64,000 nt of DNA from Barthelona sp. PCE (lineage: Eukaryota > Metamonada: BaSk clade), in the NCBI GenBank assembly GCA_040285745.1, contig JAUFOR010000002.1, positions 310,001-374,000 on the forward strand, written 5' to 3'. How positions within the stretch are numbered: the stretch's first letter is position 1; each line of letters opens with the position of its first letter. Under the pieces are notes generated by a model that saw only the letters and a program-made list of their open reading frames with translations, did not search any database and was not told the DNA's origin. This document shows positions 18,701 through 27,514 of the stretch, in pieces. The translations under genes and the position numbers were made by a program.

Positions 18701-19452
18701 TGGCGCGAGCAAACTCCCACCTGGAAAAAATCCACGATTTCACTCTTTCGTGTTCAGGTTTCTGCTTCGGTCGCAATAATGTGTTATATAATTTAAGTGG
18801 TAGTTCATACTCAGTCTTGGACTACAGCTCGTTGAGCAAGATTCACGAAAGTGATGCATCTAATATCATTTCGTGTATCCACACGGCTAATGATTCAGTA
18901 TGGATGGGTGTACAAAACAATTTGTTGCAAACTGACATGCGCTGCAGAAACGATATGGTGATACAAACAGGAACACTCAGCCCCATCATCAGCATTGACT
19001 CATGCGGTAGCAATATACTCACACGTCACATCAATGGTGAGTTGCGTTTCTTCGACAACAGGCGCATGCAGGTTATGAAGTCGACTGTTGTCCCCAGGCT
19101 ACTTTGGGCAAAGTTCTCAGATGGTTCATCTGTGTATCTTGGTTTGCCGAGTGGAATTGGTTCACTCAAGATGGATAATATTAGTACCTCTGGTACATGC
19201 TCCATTAACACATATGGAATGTGCGACGCACCAACATTAATGTATTCTTCGCCAAACAACAGGAAATCGATTTTTACTGGAAGTACAACGGGACGCTTCT
19301 CACTGTTAACTATGGATGATTCCAAACTGAGAAAACAGCAGATCGAATCGAGTGTAAGAATCAAGGGCAACGCAACATGTGTCGCTGGTCATCCACACTT
19401 CTCCGTTTACGTCATTGGACATGACGATGGTAGGATTAAAATTGTGATGTGA
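15769..19452 (+). CDS. WDR81-type BEACH-WD40 protein
   Basis: A 1,227-residue protein. Residues about 225-385 form a BEACH domain of the WDR81 branch: NPFRSAILPWVTDF, then RDLTKSKNRLHRGD, then ITDLTW-type and SVGEYPDSFAKIYSATPDEAIPELY blocks. Next come the diagnostic GMPDMSIPEF and IEWHSALLESDSVSDSIHHWIDLNFGR segments seen after BEACH in WDR81. The middle (about 450-900) is helical. The C-terminus (about 940-1227) has divergent WD-like blades. In animals WDR81 with WDR91 restrains class III PI3-kinase on early endosomes. A similar endosomal role is inferred. No WDR91 partner is in the window. The stop codon abuts the stop of the next convergent gene with no spacer. Confidence 0.8.
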   Translation: MSDKTYEWFSAIIESQSDDLAVFEGYASESVFHVEAEFKKHDVLVSEDKVVSILCLNGDLTNTNVNIRSYLLGIFGELYNTKEIAFSDADERTVEDNGEQISVYKLPLGSLHQHHYLGLPTLEASFSSNNKYFFMFSHPRYSFLSLIRYCQNSTTVIRSSDSISWLLYQLHNVMQHLLSIGFNLPYLWIDTCFVNEMGIVYCTGFLPTLFYNHDSESVQDSDDRLLKDVFIDWHSENISNFDYLIFINELANREPNNPFRSAILPWVTDFKGGQRDLTKSKNRLHRGDLHLEALEQTTGYHIEEPISDLTWFTIMSRIATERQLKIWVRSKFSVGEYPDSFAKIYSATPDEAIPELYSDVTLLESKHEGMPDMSIPEFIRKKEGQTDGEAFIEWHSALLESDSVSDSIHHWIDLNFGRLLNDDDLGRSHLNVASQFVVQGLKWRGFERLFLLSHPSKNCNLSDKTVMEFLREYGSLNKRPNLNSLIHQSEKDKFIDIAFELMFSKPRSSQTSYRERLVLSTLESADFTESFFPKQHELAYSVVFDFMTKFNKSFCTYSAESSFVLLDSSRSALSAAIKLSPLLMLSIFVIHLKDVGVLRLFVSVLPLFQTLLPEDRILSIFANRLQHYQDSTIRENVCHYFSSTFFKHILRYFNTNNILRIIVYPLCALYHRFFEEGSDAGITQLALVLEATFTSISPSYSVHLFERIFQVMNSPTSVQLIFNVCVFFGPVVTTYSFIPTLLGLVTCDTPSKTTISVVIMNIIIQLMSIVRVTTLPVVYHKKIIRIVKYITQAVASNNEAFVMTSCRMLLVLHTFVDQTFWGRSLAKELPTLQLLLSNAHSTLIADSVMSLVVSFQKAALNTSHITKSPSPSPRSPIITESFWSNDVSTMTSSSIIDINYNSAFDNSFQDFENQWFLDFDHDLPDLKTDVFLNHNRVLYGQVLAHGTVHSNTINDIQFSNDGSVFASYSHKTNMGIRLARANSHLEKIHDFTLSCSGFCFGRNNVLYNLSGSSYSVLDYSSLSKIHESDASNIISCIHTANDSVWMGVQNNLLQTDMRCRNDMVIQTGTLSPIISIDSCGSNILTRHINGELRFFDNRRMQVMKSTVVPRLLWAKFSDGSSVYLGLPSGIGSLKMDNISTSGTCSINTYGMCDAPTLMYSSPNNRKSIFTGSTTGRFSLLTMDDSKLRKQQIESSVRIKGNATCVAGHPHFSVYVIGHDDGRIKIVM

Positions 19453-21906
19453 TTACAGTTGTGTGTCAAATGGTGCAATCATATCGTGCAGATCCGGCAC
19501 ACCCGCGATGAGTCCGTCAAGAACACGACCCTTTGTAACGGCCTTTGCGCTTTCATCCACACCAGTCTTTATCCAACGGGAAAGATCTGTTGAATCAATA
19601 GCCTCAATGATGTTACCCTCAGGCAATCGCAAGAAGCGGCGGTAAGGGATGCGACGCACTTCAATATTCTTTGTTTCCTTGCTGGTCTTCTGTTTTCTGA
19701 AATGCACGTCATCAATTCTGATGACCATGGTGTCAACCTGACCAGGCGGAACGCTATAGTCCACACCAGTGATGAGCGTGTACAGGAAGGCGTCAGTGGC
19801 TGTGTCAGGATCAACATCATCATCAACAAGATCCTTTTTCTCGACAGATATTTCCTTTGCTATGTGTAATTTAGTCTCAAAATCATGGCCTCTAAAACGG
19901 ATAGCACGACGACACACATCTCTTAGCTCTCTCAACGTGATCTCATGGTCGTCAGGGGAGTAGTAAAAGCCAAATGTGTCTGTCATTCTCTGGAACGTAT
20001 CACCTGTTCTTCCGCCAGTATGAATAAACAGAAGATAGTAATATAAGCACATGACAGCGAGGATAATGTACAGAAAGTATATTAGGGTTGTCATCAGAAT
20101 TCCAAAAACTCCTGAGTTCTCTCTAAAATCAAACCAATTGTAAAGATATAAGACTTCATAGTACTTGTGATTAGAAAATATGGCGTCTGTGATGAATTGA
20201 ATGAATGGATCAAGGATTGTGTACATACCAGTAACTGTGATGAAGTTTCCTATTGCAAGCGGTAGAGCTTTACCAAACATTGTCTGAAACGTATACGCCA
20301 TAATAGAAAGGAAAAGCATGAGTACAATAAAAGCTATCAACGGTGCTGCTACTGTGAGGATCTGCACTGAAGCATCTGTAACTAGAATCTCATAGTAAAC
20401 CTTTCCCCAAACATACTTGAAATCAAGACTATACATGGGAATATCAAAATACTGAAGAATGAAAAGTTGCGAAAAGGTCCTCACATACATTCTTGCTGGT
20501 AACCACAATGCAAACATAAGAAGAGTGACGAAGAACTGCCATGAGAAGAGATTGTCAAAATTTAAGTCGGCAGCCATAACTCTCTTAAGAACACGCACTT
20601 TGTTTGCTGCACTTAATTGCCCAGATGTTTCCTTCGGTTGCGGTAGCGAGCTGTTGTAATCCTGTCTAATGGTGGGATCTTTAAGATCATTGGCGAGAAT
20701 ACGCGGCGAGAAGTAGTCAATCTTGGACAATCTCCTATCATGATGAATAACCTTTTTATCGCGTGCAACAAAAGCATCCAGAACAGCAGCGATTTCGGGA
20801 TCTGTTGCTATTTCAGCGACAGCAAACGTGACATATGCATTGCATAGCCACCAATCATGTTTGATCGTTGATAGCCTCTCGCGATAGTTTTGGAATAATG
20901 TTATATCAGAGTCAGGTGCTCCTTTCAGCATAGGAATCGAAAATTTACCACTTAACGGGTGTAAACTCACATCAAATTGAGGGATCAATCCCCATCCGAT
21001 GGTTGTATCCACTGCAGCAGCAGGACCTCTCAATAACACGAGTTCAAACAGAAAAACGCTAGTCGGACTCGCAAGACCAACCGGTGGGACTGATGTGTGC
21101 AGGTCTGGTGAGTCAATCTCGGTGAGGACATCCTCAAATGTACCTCCGTGGGTAAAAGGCTTGGTTGCACTACAGAATAATTCGGATTGCTCTGCCCCTG
21201 TAATTTGAAATGAGGAAACAGGTTTTCTAACACCAAATCCCCACACACTTGGCAGGAAGTTTCTCTTCTTTGGCTTCTTTCTGTCTTCATAACTCCATAA
21301 CCATGGTTCGACTGGGCCACCTACATGTTCGAGTTTCGAAATAACCAAACAATACTGACCATGGGCGCTTCTGTCCTTGAGCCCCCCAAGCGCCTCAACC
21401 TTAATAGAAACAATCTGAGGTTCCTTTTGTGAAAGACGTTTCTGTGCTTTGTGTAGCTTGGCGTACTTACTTGGTCTGCCCAAGTACTCCTCGTTCTTAT
21501 CTCTTCTGTATGTGATTTCGTCCATACCCAGCTTGTGCAGGGACTTGAAAGTTTTGTCCAAGTCAGAAAATCGTTTGTTCAACACAACGGAATTGGACTT
21601 GTCATCCGTCTTCATCAGCTTAATTTCCTTTGTGTGTGCGTGCTTCAACTGGGCGAGACGTCTATCCTGCGCAGCTCTAACAGCAGCTAAATCTTTTTCG
21701 TACACAGCAACACGACTTTCATAACGTGCCCTCTTCTCTTCCTCAGCTTGTCGTGCTAAGTCATCTAGTTTCCCTTTGTTCAGACCTACTACGTAAATAG
21801 CCTGATCGAGTGCTTCGTCCTCTAAGTCGCCGACCAAATCGGGAGGCTTAAACTTAGTTAACTTACTTTCAAGCTGTTGGAGCTCATAAACGAGATCTTC
21901 AGCCAT
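19453..21906 (-). CDS. Large polytopic membrane protein with C2-like and coiled-coil N-terminus
   Basis: An 817-residue protein of unrecognised family. Residues about 1-140 are charged and coiled-coil-like. About 160-400 is a beta-rich region with features of a C2-like sandwich (QYCLVISKLEHVGGP, FLFELVLLRGPA, SGKFSIPMLKGAP). About 455-640 has five or six membrane helices, including APLIAFIVLMLFLSIMAYTF and MTTLIYFLYIILAVMCLYYYLLF. The cytosolic tail is charged and ends without a motif. The architecture resembles ciliary or channel-like proteins, but no ion-selectivity filter was seen, so no function is claimed. Overlap with the BEACH gene is nil: the stops are back to back. Confidence 0.6.
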   Translation of the reverse strand: MAEDLVYELQQLESKLTKFKPPDLVGDLEDEALDQAIYVVGLNKGKLDDLARQAEEEKRARYESRVAVYEKDLAAVRAAQDRRLAQLKHAHTKEIKLMKTDDKSNSVVLNKRFSDLDKTFKSLHKLGMDEITYRRDKNEEYLGRPSKYAKLHKAQKRLSQKEPQIVSIKVEALGGLKDRSAHGQYCLVISKLEHVGGPVEPWLWSYEDRKKPKKRNFLPSVWGFGVRKPVSSFQITGAEQSELFCSATKPFTHGGTFEDVLTEIDSPDLHTSVPPVGLASPTSVFLFELVLLRGPAAAVDTTIGWGLIPQFDVSLHPLSGKFSIPMLKGAPDSDITLFQNYRERLSTIKHDWWLCNAYVTFAVAEIATDPEIAAVLDAFVARDKKVIHHDRRLSKIDYFSPRILANDLKDPTIRQDYNSSLPQPKETSGQLSAANKVRVLKRVMAADLNFDNLFSWQFFVTLLMFALWLPARMYVRTFSQLFILQYFDIPMYSLDFKYVWGKVYYEILVTDASVQILTVAAPLIAFIVLMLFLSIMAYTFQTMFGKALPLAIGNFITVTGMYTILDPFIQFITDAIFSNHKYYEVLYLYNWFDFRENSGVFGILMTTLIYFLYIILAVMCLYYYLLFIHTGGRTGDTFQRMTDTFGFYYSPDDHEITLRELRDVCRRAIRFRGHDFETKLHIAKEISVEKKDLVDDDVDPDTATDAFLYTLITGVDYSVPPGQVDTMVIRIDDVHFRKQKTSKETKNIEVRRIPYRRFLRLPEGNIIEAIDSTDLSRWIKTGVDESAKAVTKGRVLDGLIAGVPDLHDMIAPFDTQL

Positions 21907-21991
21907 AAGGTGAGCGTATTAAATGCAAGAAATGCAAAAATTAGTTGGATAAGGTACCCAAATGTAAAAACAACATAAACCTTACTATTTA

Positions 21992-22924
21992 CTAGGCGCT
22001 GGAAAGCATATCAATCATTGGCTTCAAAAGAATGGCAATGACAATAAATAAAATGATCATACAACAACACATACGTTTTCTAGCTTTTTTCTTTGCAGTA
22101 ATTGCCTTATTTAAATTCTCATTTGCTCTTACGATATAGCTATAACTCTCTGTAACGTTTTGATCAATCTCATTAATCTGTTCCTTCTGAATTTCCAATA
22201 GAACACCAAACTCTTGGAATAATTCTTGCAAATGCGATAAACTCTTTGAAATAGCCTGTACTTCACGATGCCTCTCAAGCACAATGTTTAATGCTGTATT
22301 AACTTCCACTTCACGACTGGTCATGTTCTGTTTTTCCATTAACAAATCGTCTAATCTGTCAGAAGCCAACAGTTCTTCAAGATCTTCATCAGAAATGTTT
22401 TTATCAACGTTGATTTTGTACTGTGTCTTCAAAGATTTTGCTTTCTCTTCCTTGTATTGATTTTGGACTTCCATAAAGCGCTTAAGCATCTTAGAAAAGC
22501 TAGTTGTGAGACCCTTATGCAAGTTAATACGAACAACAAGGTTGGGTGAGGCACCGCCATTAGCGTTATCTTCCATTTCAATTGCATCATTCTGATCTTT
22601 AAAATCATCAAGATCTGCCCTGATATTTTGAATACTATCATTGATAGATCCACGTAAAGAATTGAATTCTTCATTGAGTCTGGCATAAGATTGATCACTA
22701 TGCTGAGCTAGAAGAGCTGTATGTGTTTCAAGTAGGTCATCCATCATATTTTGACATTGTTGAATCTTGGATTTGATGTCTTCGCTGAAACTATAGACTT
22801 TGTCCATCTCATCATCCTGCTAAATATCAGCTAATCAATTATAACAAAATTTTCATACCGTATCAATCTCCACTAGTTCTGCTTTCTGTGCCCCGTTAAG
22901 TAATTCGCTGAATCTATCAGTCAT
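21992..22924 (-). CDS. Syntaxin (Qa-SNARE), two exons
   Basis: A 297-residue Qa-SNARE encoded by exon 1 at 22859-22924 and exon 2 at 21992-22819. Exon 1 gives 22 residues (MTDRFSELLNG... to EIDT). A 39-base intron with GTATGA donor follows, and translation continues in frame with QDDEMDKVYSF. The Habc helices (about 30-185) precede the SNARE helix, whose zero-layer Gln is about residue 233 in LLEIQKEQINEIDQN. A basic patch and Cys triplet (KKARKRMCCC) precede a C-terminal tail anchor, as in plasma-membrane syntaxins. It drives vesicle fusion. The stop TAG overlaps an AGTAAAT. The intron must be spliced for the annotated N-terminus. A protein starting at the downstream ATG (22807) would lose 26 residues. 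Confidence 0.85.
22820..22858 (-). other. Spliceosomal intron, 39 bases, in the syntaxin gene
   Basis: Minus-strand donor GTATGA and acceptor CTGATATTTAG. The flanking exons join in frame and supply a conventional syntaxin start (MTDRFSEL). The CTGAT branch-point-like element lies only a few bases before the acceptor AG, the same arrangement as in the Ras-gene intron. Confidence 0.8.
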
Positions 22925-23588
22925 ATGAATTTGTTTTGGCTTCTGTGAGTGAAATGGGTTAGAAAAGTGAAACAACCCATATAAGACCAATTTTGCATAT
23001 AAATATATTATTGTATGGTTTATTATACCGATTAAGATTCAAATATTCTTGGTTTTTTATGAGATATCTTGTGTTTGCCCTAAATTAGATATTTCGATAC
23101 AACACTTGTTTAGCTTCTAGCGTTTATTTTAACGAGTTTTGCTGTATCTAATTCAGCAATATATGTAAATTACTGGCTTGTATAAAGATATGCAAATTGC
23201 CGGTGAATTGGACACAAATCAAACTACGTTCCACGCAGTATTTTCCCACTTTGAAACAGTATAAAACTTGGATATGGTCAAATAACCGCAACATTCTGGA
23301 ATAAGGAAATAATAAGAAGCTTTTTCAAGACTTAACCTGTTTTATGGTATACTATCACCATATACAACACATTCTTCCTGCATCATACACTACAAAACAT
23401 ATTAAAATAGTCTATTAATAAACAAAAAAGCATTAACTTTGCAGGATGCTTTCTGCCTTTGATGATATCGCACACATCTCATCATGTCAAAGCTCCCTAA
23501 TAAGGCGTCATTCACCCCCGTTTTCGAGCAGTGCAGCTTGATCGATCTGCATTCATTTATTTCCCTTTTCCTATCTTTAAAAGTAATA
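22925..23588. other. Divergent intergenic spacer, about 660 bases
   Basis: A+T-rich region between the syntaxin start (minus) and the TMEM50 gene (plus), presumably with both promoters. No tRNA, conserved RNA or repeat was recognised. It includes an in-frame upstream ATG (23484) that could extend TMEM50. Confidence 0.5.
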
Positions 23589-24011
23589 ATGTTCGACTCA
23601 GATGATAAGAAACCGAGCGTAACCGCTTATACCTCGGGAGCAAGCTTTGCCTTGGCTATGTGGTTGATGATCGGATCCGTTATTGAATCAGGAACCGATT
23701 TGTCAAAGGCCAATATGTGGCTTCACTGGCTTCCCTACATTTTCACAATGTTGGGAACATTCCTGTTAAATTTTATTAACCCTAGCTCAATATTCGATAA
23801 CTCTGCTGATGTAGGAGCCAGATGTGTTGTTTTTGTGAGCTTAATCGTTGCTTTCGCCGGTGTTGTTTGCAGTTTCGTATTTATTTTTATGCAACCGGCT
23901 TTTTACGCTGAAACTCATTCTGCTTACCTCCAGGTTGGAGCTAACATTGCAGTCTTCCTTGCCAGCATCATCTGGCTTTATGGTAAGTCTGATTCAGGCT
24001 CCATGATGTAG
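23589..24011 (+). CDS. TMEM50/Vps68 family membrane protein
   Basis: A 140-residue, four-helix membrane protein of the UPF0220/TMEM50-Vps68 family. Matching features are SFALAMWLMIGSVIE in helix 1, LLNFINPSSIF after helix 2, and GARCVVFVSLIVAFAGVV followed by YLQVGANIAVFLASIIWLYGK, closing with a Gly-Lys as in the family. Yeast Vps68 works in endosomal/vacuolar sorting and acts with ESCRT in vesicle formation. The frame also has an ATG at 23484, which would add 35 residues. I prefer 23589 because the added stretch is not typical of the family and precedes a T-rich leader. Confidence 0.75.
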   Translation: MFDSDDKKPSVTAYTSGASFALAMWLMIGSVIESGTDLSKANMWLHWLPYIFTMLGTFLLNFINPSSIFDNSADVGARCVVFVSLIVAFAGVVCSFVFIFMQPAFYAETHSAYLQVGANIAVFLASIIWLYGKSDSGSMM

Positions 24012-24080
24012 ATAACCCATCTGTTTGTAAATACGTAACATCATATTGTTTGTATACTCAATTTTTTCCTCTTCAAAAAA

Positions 24081-24710
24081 ATGTCAGAACCACCAAAAAA
24101 GGTTCAACGGGTCGCACTTCCTTCAAACCTAATTGATATGCGTTTAAAGCAACTGGGCCAACCAATATTTTTATTCAATGAATCTGATTGTGATAGGCAA
24201 GAGCGTGCCATGGGACAACCTCTACAAAGTATTCCGTCTACCAATCCACCAGATTATAGAATCCCGAAGGTTCAGTTTTCTCAACATATTAATAATTCTG
24301 TTAGAAAACCTTCACCCGATGAGTTAAACACGCTCAATGGACTATACCAGGAGTTGTTACACCGAGCTCATACTATAGTACCTGAAAAGGTGAAGTTATC
24401 ATCTACTTTTATCAACGCTTTTAATTTTGCCAGTCTTTCACCTGATAATATGAATGTAATCAGCAGGATGCTTCGGTCCATGCTGTTCCCCACATCAGAA
24501 AAGGTGACATACATGTCATTTAAACAAAATCTAATGAACTGCTTCTTTGGTAACTCGAACTATCCACTAGGCTTGACTTCCAACATCATTTACAGGGAGG
24601 AGAACCGGTTTGACGATCGAAACACACGCAAGGATAGTCAGATCAGTGCAGAGACGATGCAGCTCGTCAGACATACGCTTAAACTCGTGCACCCTTTAAT
24701 CCATACTTGA
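24081..24710 (+). CDS. PRP18: Pre-mRNA splicing factor Prp18
   Basis: A 209-residue protein. Residues 20-44 are the SFM motif shared by Prp18 and Prp4: MRLKQLGQPIFLFNE followed by DCDRQERAM. The C-terminal half has the Prp18 fold with SFKQNLMNCFFGNSNYPLGLT, matching the conserved IGN.PWP.GVT segment, and a final helix TMQLVRHTLKLVH aligned to the usual QRKYIQALKRLM. Prp18 acts in the second splicing step with the U5 snRNP/Slu7. It is shorter than the ~340-residue human form and has divergent key residues, yet both halves are present. It ends inside the 3' end of the convergent LCB2 gene (32-base overlap). Confidence 0.75.
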   Translation: MSEPPKKVQRVALPSNLIDMRLKQLGQPIFLFNESDCDRQERAMGQPLQSIPSTNPPDYRIPKVQFSQHINNSVRKPSPDELNTLNGLYQELLHRAHTIVPEKVKLSSTFINAFNFASLSPDNMNVISRMLRSMLFPTSEKVTYMSFKQNLMNCFFGNSNYPLGLTSNIIYREENRFDDRNTRKDSQISAETMQLVRHTLKLVHPLIHT

Positions 24711-26139
24711 TGTCGCACAGTTCTCCGACCTCGTCTATGCGCTCAATGCACCACTTAAGCTCGTCCATCGTGTGTCCTGCGCTAAGACAGAATCGAACAC
24801 GACCGAGTAGAAGAGGGACGGCTGGATATCCAACTGTGACGCATGCCAAACCACGTTTCATCGCCTCCCTCCCAAAAGCAGCTATCTTTCCCGGGTGGTA
24901 GAGCATCACAGGAACAACTAGGCTGTCACGGGAACCTATGCAGAAGAAGCCTCGTTCCTCCAGTTCACTTCGGAAGTAGTTTGCATTCCGTACAGCACAT
25001 GCAATCCGCTCCTTGCCCGCAGACGTCTCAAGGAAACAGAAGGCCTCATATGCCTGTCTGGCAGATACGCTCGACATGACCGGACACTGGGTGGTCGCCT
25101 CTCCATGATAGCTAATGTAGTCAATTAGTGATGCATCGGCTGCAACATACCCCCCGACACTCCCGAATGATTTTGTGAACGTTCCCATAAGCACTTCAAC
25201 ATTACTGGGATCTACTCCATGATATTCACATACACCTCTACCATTTGAGCCAAGTGATCCAATTGAGTGTGCCTCATCAATGAAAAGAAAGAACTTATAC
25301 TTCTCTTTGAGCGCCATAAACGCTGGCAGTTGCAAAATTTCGCCCTCCATCGAGTATATTCCTTCGACGATAACCCATATCCTCTGGTATCTGCATGAGA
25401 GGATACCTGCTCTCAGCAGGCGCTCGAGCTGCTCGAAGTTGTTGTGTTCAAAGCATTCAATTTTTGCTGCTGAGCGTCGCATGCCACAAACCAAACTGGC
25501 ATGATTGAGTGAATCACTCAATAGCAAATCCTTTTCTTGGAATAGAGCAGTTAACAAACCGCTGTTGGTTGCAAATCCCTGTCCGCACACAATTGCGCTC
25601 TCCTTTCCAACAAAATTGGCAACTTTCTGCTCCAGCTGATAAACTTCCTTAGTTTTCAAAAAGCTTGAACCGTAGTACATACATGGACTCACACCCACGT
25701 CTAGCAACGTCTCCATGCTGCTCTGGACACACTTTTCGTTGCCCACAAGATCCAAATAATTATAGCTTCCCAAGTTCAGTAATGTGACAGGTTTTGTTTT
25801 TTGCATGACGTTTCCCAAAAGAGGATTGACCATCTGTGTCTTTGCAGACACCCAAGTGCCAGGCATGCTGAAGATGGGTGTGTTGAATCGATCCGCAGTA
25901 CGACTGTAGAACCGTCGACGATAGAAGCTTTCTGAGCTCTCGACCCATAACCGGCCTCTATGTTGTTTCTTGATCACAAGGCGTGAAAACAACTCTGCAA
26001 TGTGACCGAAAATAAGCAAAAAACAGTATCCAACATATACAGCGAGAATTTGGCTTTTTCCAAGTTTTTTCTCGTGTTCATTGATCACAACTGTAGGCCC
26101 ATATTCTTCCCTCTCCACGATAACGCTGCTGCTAACCAT
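24679..26139 (-). CDS. LCB2: Serine palmitoyltransferase subunit LCB2
   Basis: A 486-residue alpha-oxoamine synthase of the LCB2/SPTLC2 type. It has an N-terminal membrane helix (about 31-50), then the family core RRFYSRTADRFNTPI (about 74-90), LNLGSYNYLDLVGN, the YYGSSFLKTKEV block, FLFIDEAHSIGSLG (DEAHS 288-292) and GTFTKSFGSVGGY with the PLP Lys at about 323. These define the catalytic LCB2 rather than the LCB1 partner, which lacks this Lys. It condenses serine with palmitoyl-CoA in the ER to start sphingolipid synthesis. No LCB1 gene is seen in the window. The gene overlaps Prp18 by 32 bases at its 3' end. Confidence 0.9.
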   Translation of the reverse strand: MVSSSVIVEREEYGPTVVINEHEKKLGKSQILAVYVGYCFLLIFGHIAELFSRLVIKKQHRGRLWVESSESFYRRRFYSRTADRFNTPIFSMPGTWVSAKTQMVNPLLGNVMQKTKPVTLLNLGSYNYLDLVGNEKCVQSSMETLLDVGVSPCMYYGSSFLKTKEVYQLEQKVANFVGKESAIVCGQGFATNSGLLTALFQEKDLLLSDSLNHASLVCGMRRSAAKIECFEHNNFEQLERLLRAGILSCRYQRIWVIVEGIYSMEGEILQLPAFMALKEKYKFFLFIDEAHSIGSLGSNGRGVCEYHGVDPSNVEVLMGTFTKSFGSVGGYVAADASLIDYISYHGEATTQCPVMSSVSARQAYEAFCFLETSAGKERIACAVRNANYFRSELEERGFFCIGSRDSLVVPVMLYHPGKIAAFGREAMKRGLACVTVGYPAVPLLLGRVRFCLSAGHTMDELKWCIERIDEVGELCDIKYGLKGARV

Positions 26140-26417
26140 ATTTTTGCGCTGTATAACTGTAAAGAGTAAGATTCACTATAGCACGAGTTTCACATATAAC
26201 GGATCAATACCATGGACCATTGTATATGCTTTTCCTGGATCTGACATGTAACAAAGAAATAAAGCAAGTAGTTGAATACAATGCAATTTCCTTATTTTGG
26301 TTCCTTTTTATGGAATAATTAGTGGCTTTTCAACGTTTAAACGAGTATTGATATCCATGGATCCATATTATTCAGTGTTCAACATGTTTTCAAGTATAAC
26401 ATCAATTTCTTGTACTT

Positions 26418-27485
26418 ATGTCGGATTTAGCGCTTCCTTTCCTTTATGTTGGACTGTCATCGGAGATGATGGCAGTGCTTCAGCAACGTATGCACGCACA
26501 AAAGATCAACCCTCAAAAATCTCAGCGTGTTTTCAGAGAATTAATGACCAGCATGTTTGCAGATGAGGTGCTTGAACCCTTCTATGCCCCACAGGATCTT
26601 TTTGATCTCAAGAGCATGGCTGCAGTCTTCACACGTGCTGCACACACATCCATTATGAAGCTCAGTGCAAACTCAATGCACCGACTTTTTGAGTTGATGA
26701 CAATGGGCTTCAAGACGAAGTTACTACAGATGCCATCTTCATTTTTCTTTTTTGAGCTCATAGAGAATTATATTTCTTTTATGCAGTCTCTTGTTGCTCA
26801 CGGTAACACAATGGAATTGTTGAACATTTTCATGAACCGCCTGAGGGGTACATATAACAAGCTCCACATTATGGATAAACATAATATTTATCAAACCCTA
26901 CTAAATGCTTTTCAAAGCAATAATGTTCGTGTATCCATCCTCCTTCAAGAACATCTACAATATGACAATGGTGTTTGTAAGTTCTTAGCCCAACGTGATG
27001 TACCTGAGACATCATATAAGGATATTCGAGTTTTGGATCCAAATGCTCTAAAAATTTTTAATGTACATACAGATTTCAATTATTCTTACGGTTTGGAGAA
27101 CGTATACATGAAGAATGCCAAGTCTAATGCAAAATTAACTCCTTCTGGTGCAATTCAACAAGCAAAGCTAGCAAGTCCAGAAAAACCTGCTGTCGTTCAG
27201 CGTGTGAAACCAAAGAAGACACCTGTTAAGTCAGTAACAGGTCAACAGGAGGTTGATGGTATGCTTTCGCAGCTAGTAATGGATTCTTCAGTAGATTTTA
27301 ACATTGATTTCGATGCACTTATTATGGATGAATCAATAACGAAGTATGAAGACAGTGATGAAGATGAAGAAGTGGTAGTTCAGGCAGTTAAAGCAAAACA
27401 TACAAAGAGCAATCGCTTTAATATGGATGATTTTGATTTTAGTGATGATGAAGGTGGAGAAACCAATTTATTAGATTTACTTTAA
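26418..27485 (+). CDS. OSCP1: OSCP1 (organic solute carrier partner 1) homologue
   Basis: A 355-residue protein matching OSCP1. The N-terminus has LPFLYVGLSSEMMAVLQQRM then KINPQKSQRVFRELMTSMF. It continues with VLEPFYAPQDLF, TRAAHTSIMKLSANSMHRL then LFELMTMGFK, and the NNVRVSILLQEHLQ block. The C-terminal third is low-complexity and acidic (DSDEDEEVV) and ends in DDEGGETNLLDLL, as other OSCP1 proteins end in an acidic, Leu-rich tail. OSCP1 is conserved chiefly in organisms with cilia or flagella. Its precise role is unsettled; it has been linked to solute transport and ciliary function. This is the strongest hint that the organism is flagellated. Confidence 0.85.
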   Translation: MSDLALPFLYVGLSSEMMAVLQQRMHAQKINPQKSQRVFRELMTSMFADEVLEPFYAPQDLFDLKSMAAVFTRAAHTSIMKLSANSMHRLFELMTMGFKTKLLQMPSSFFFFELIENYISFMQSLVAHGNTMELLNIFMNRLRGTYNKLHIMDKHNIYQTLLNAFQSNNVRVSILLQEHLQYDNGVCKFLAQRDVPETSYKDIRVLDPNALKIFNVHTDFNYSYGLENVYMKNAKSNAKLTPSGAIQQAKLASPEKPAVVQRVKPKKTPVKSVTGQQEVDGMLSQLVMDSSVDFNIDFDALIMDESITKYEDSDEDEEVVVQAVKAKHTKSNRFNMDDFDFSDDEGGETNLLDLL

Positions 27486-27514
27486 TTATAAATTAATCCA
27501 GGAGTTAATAAAAG

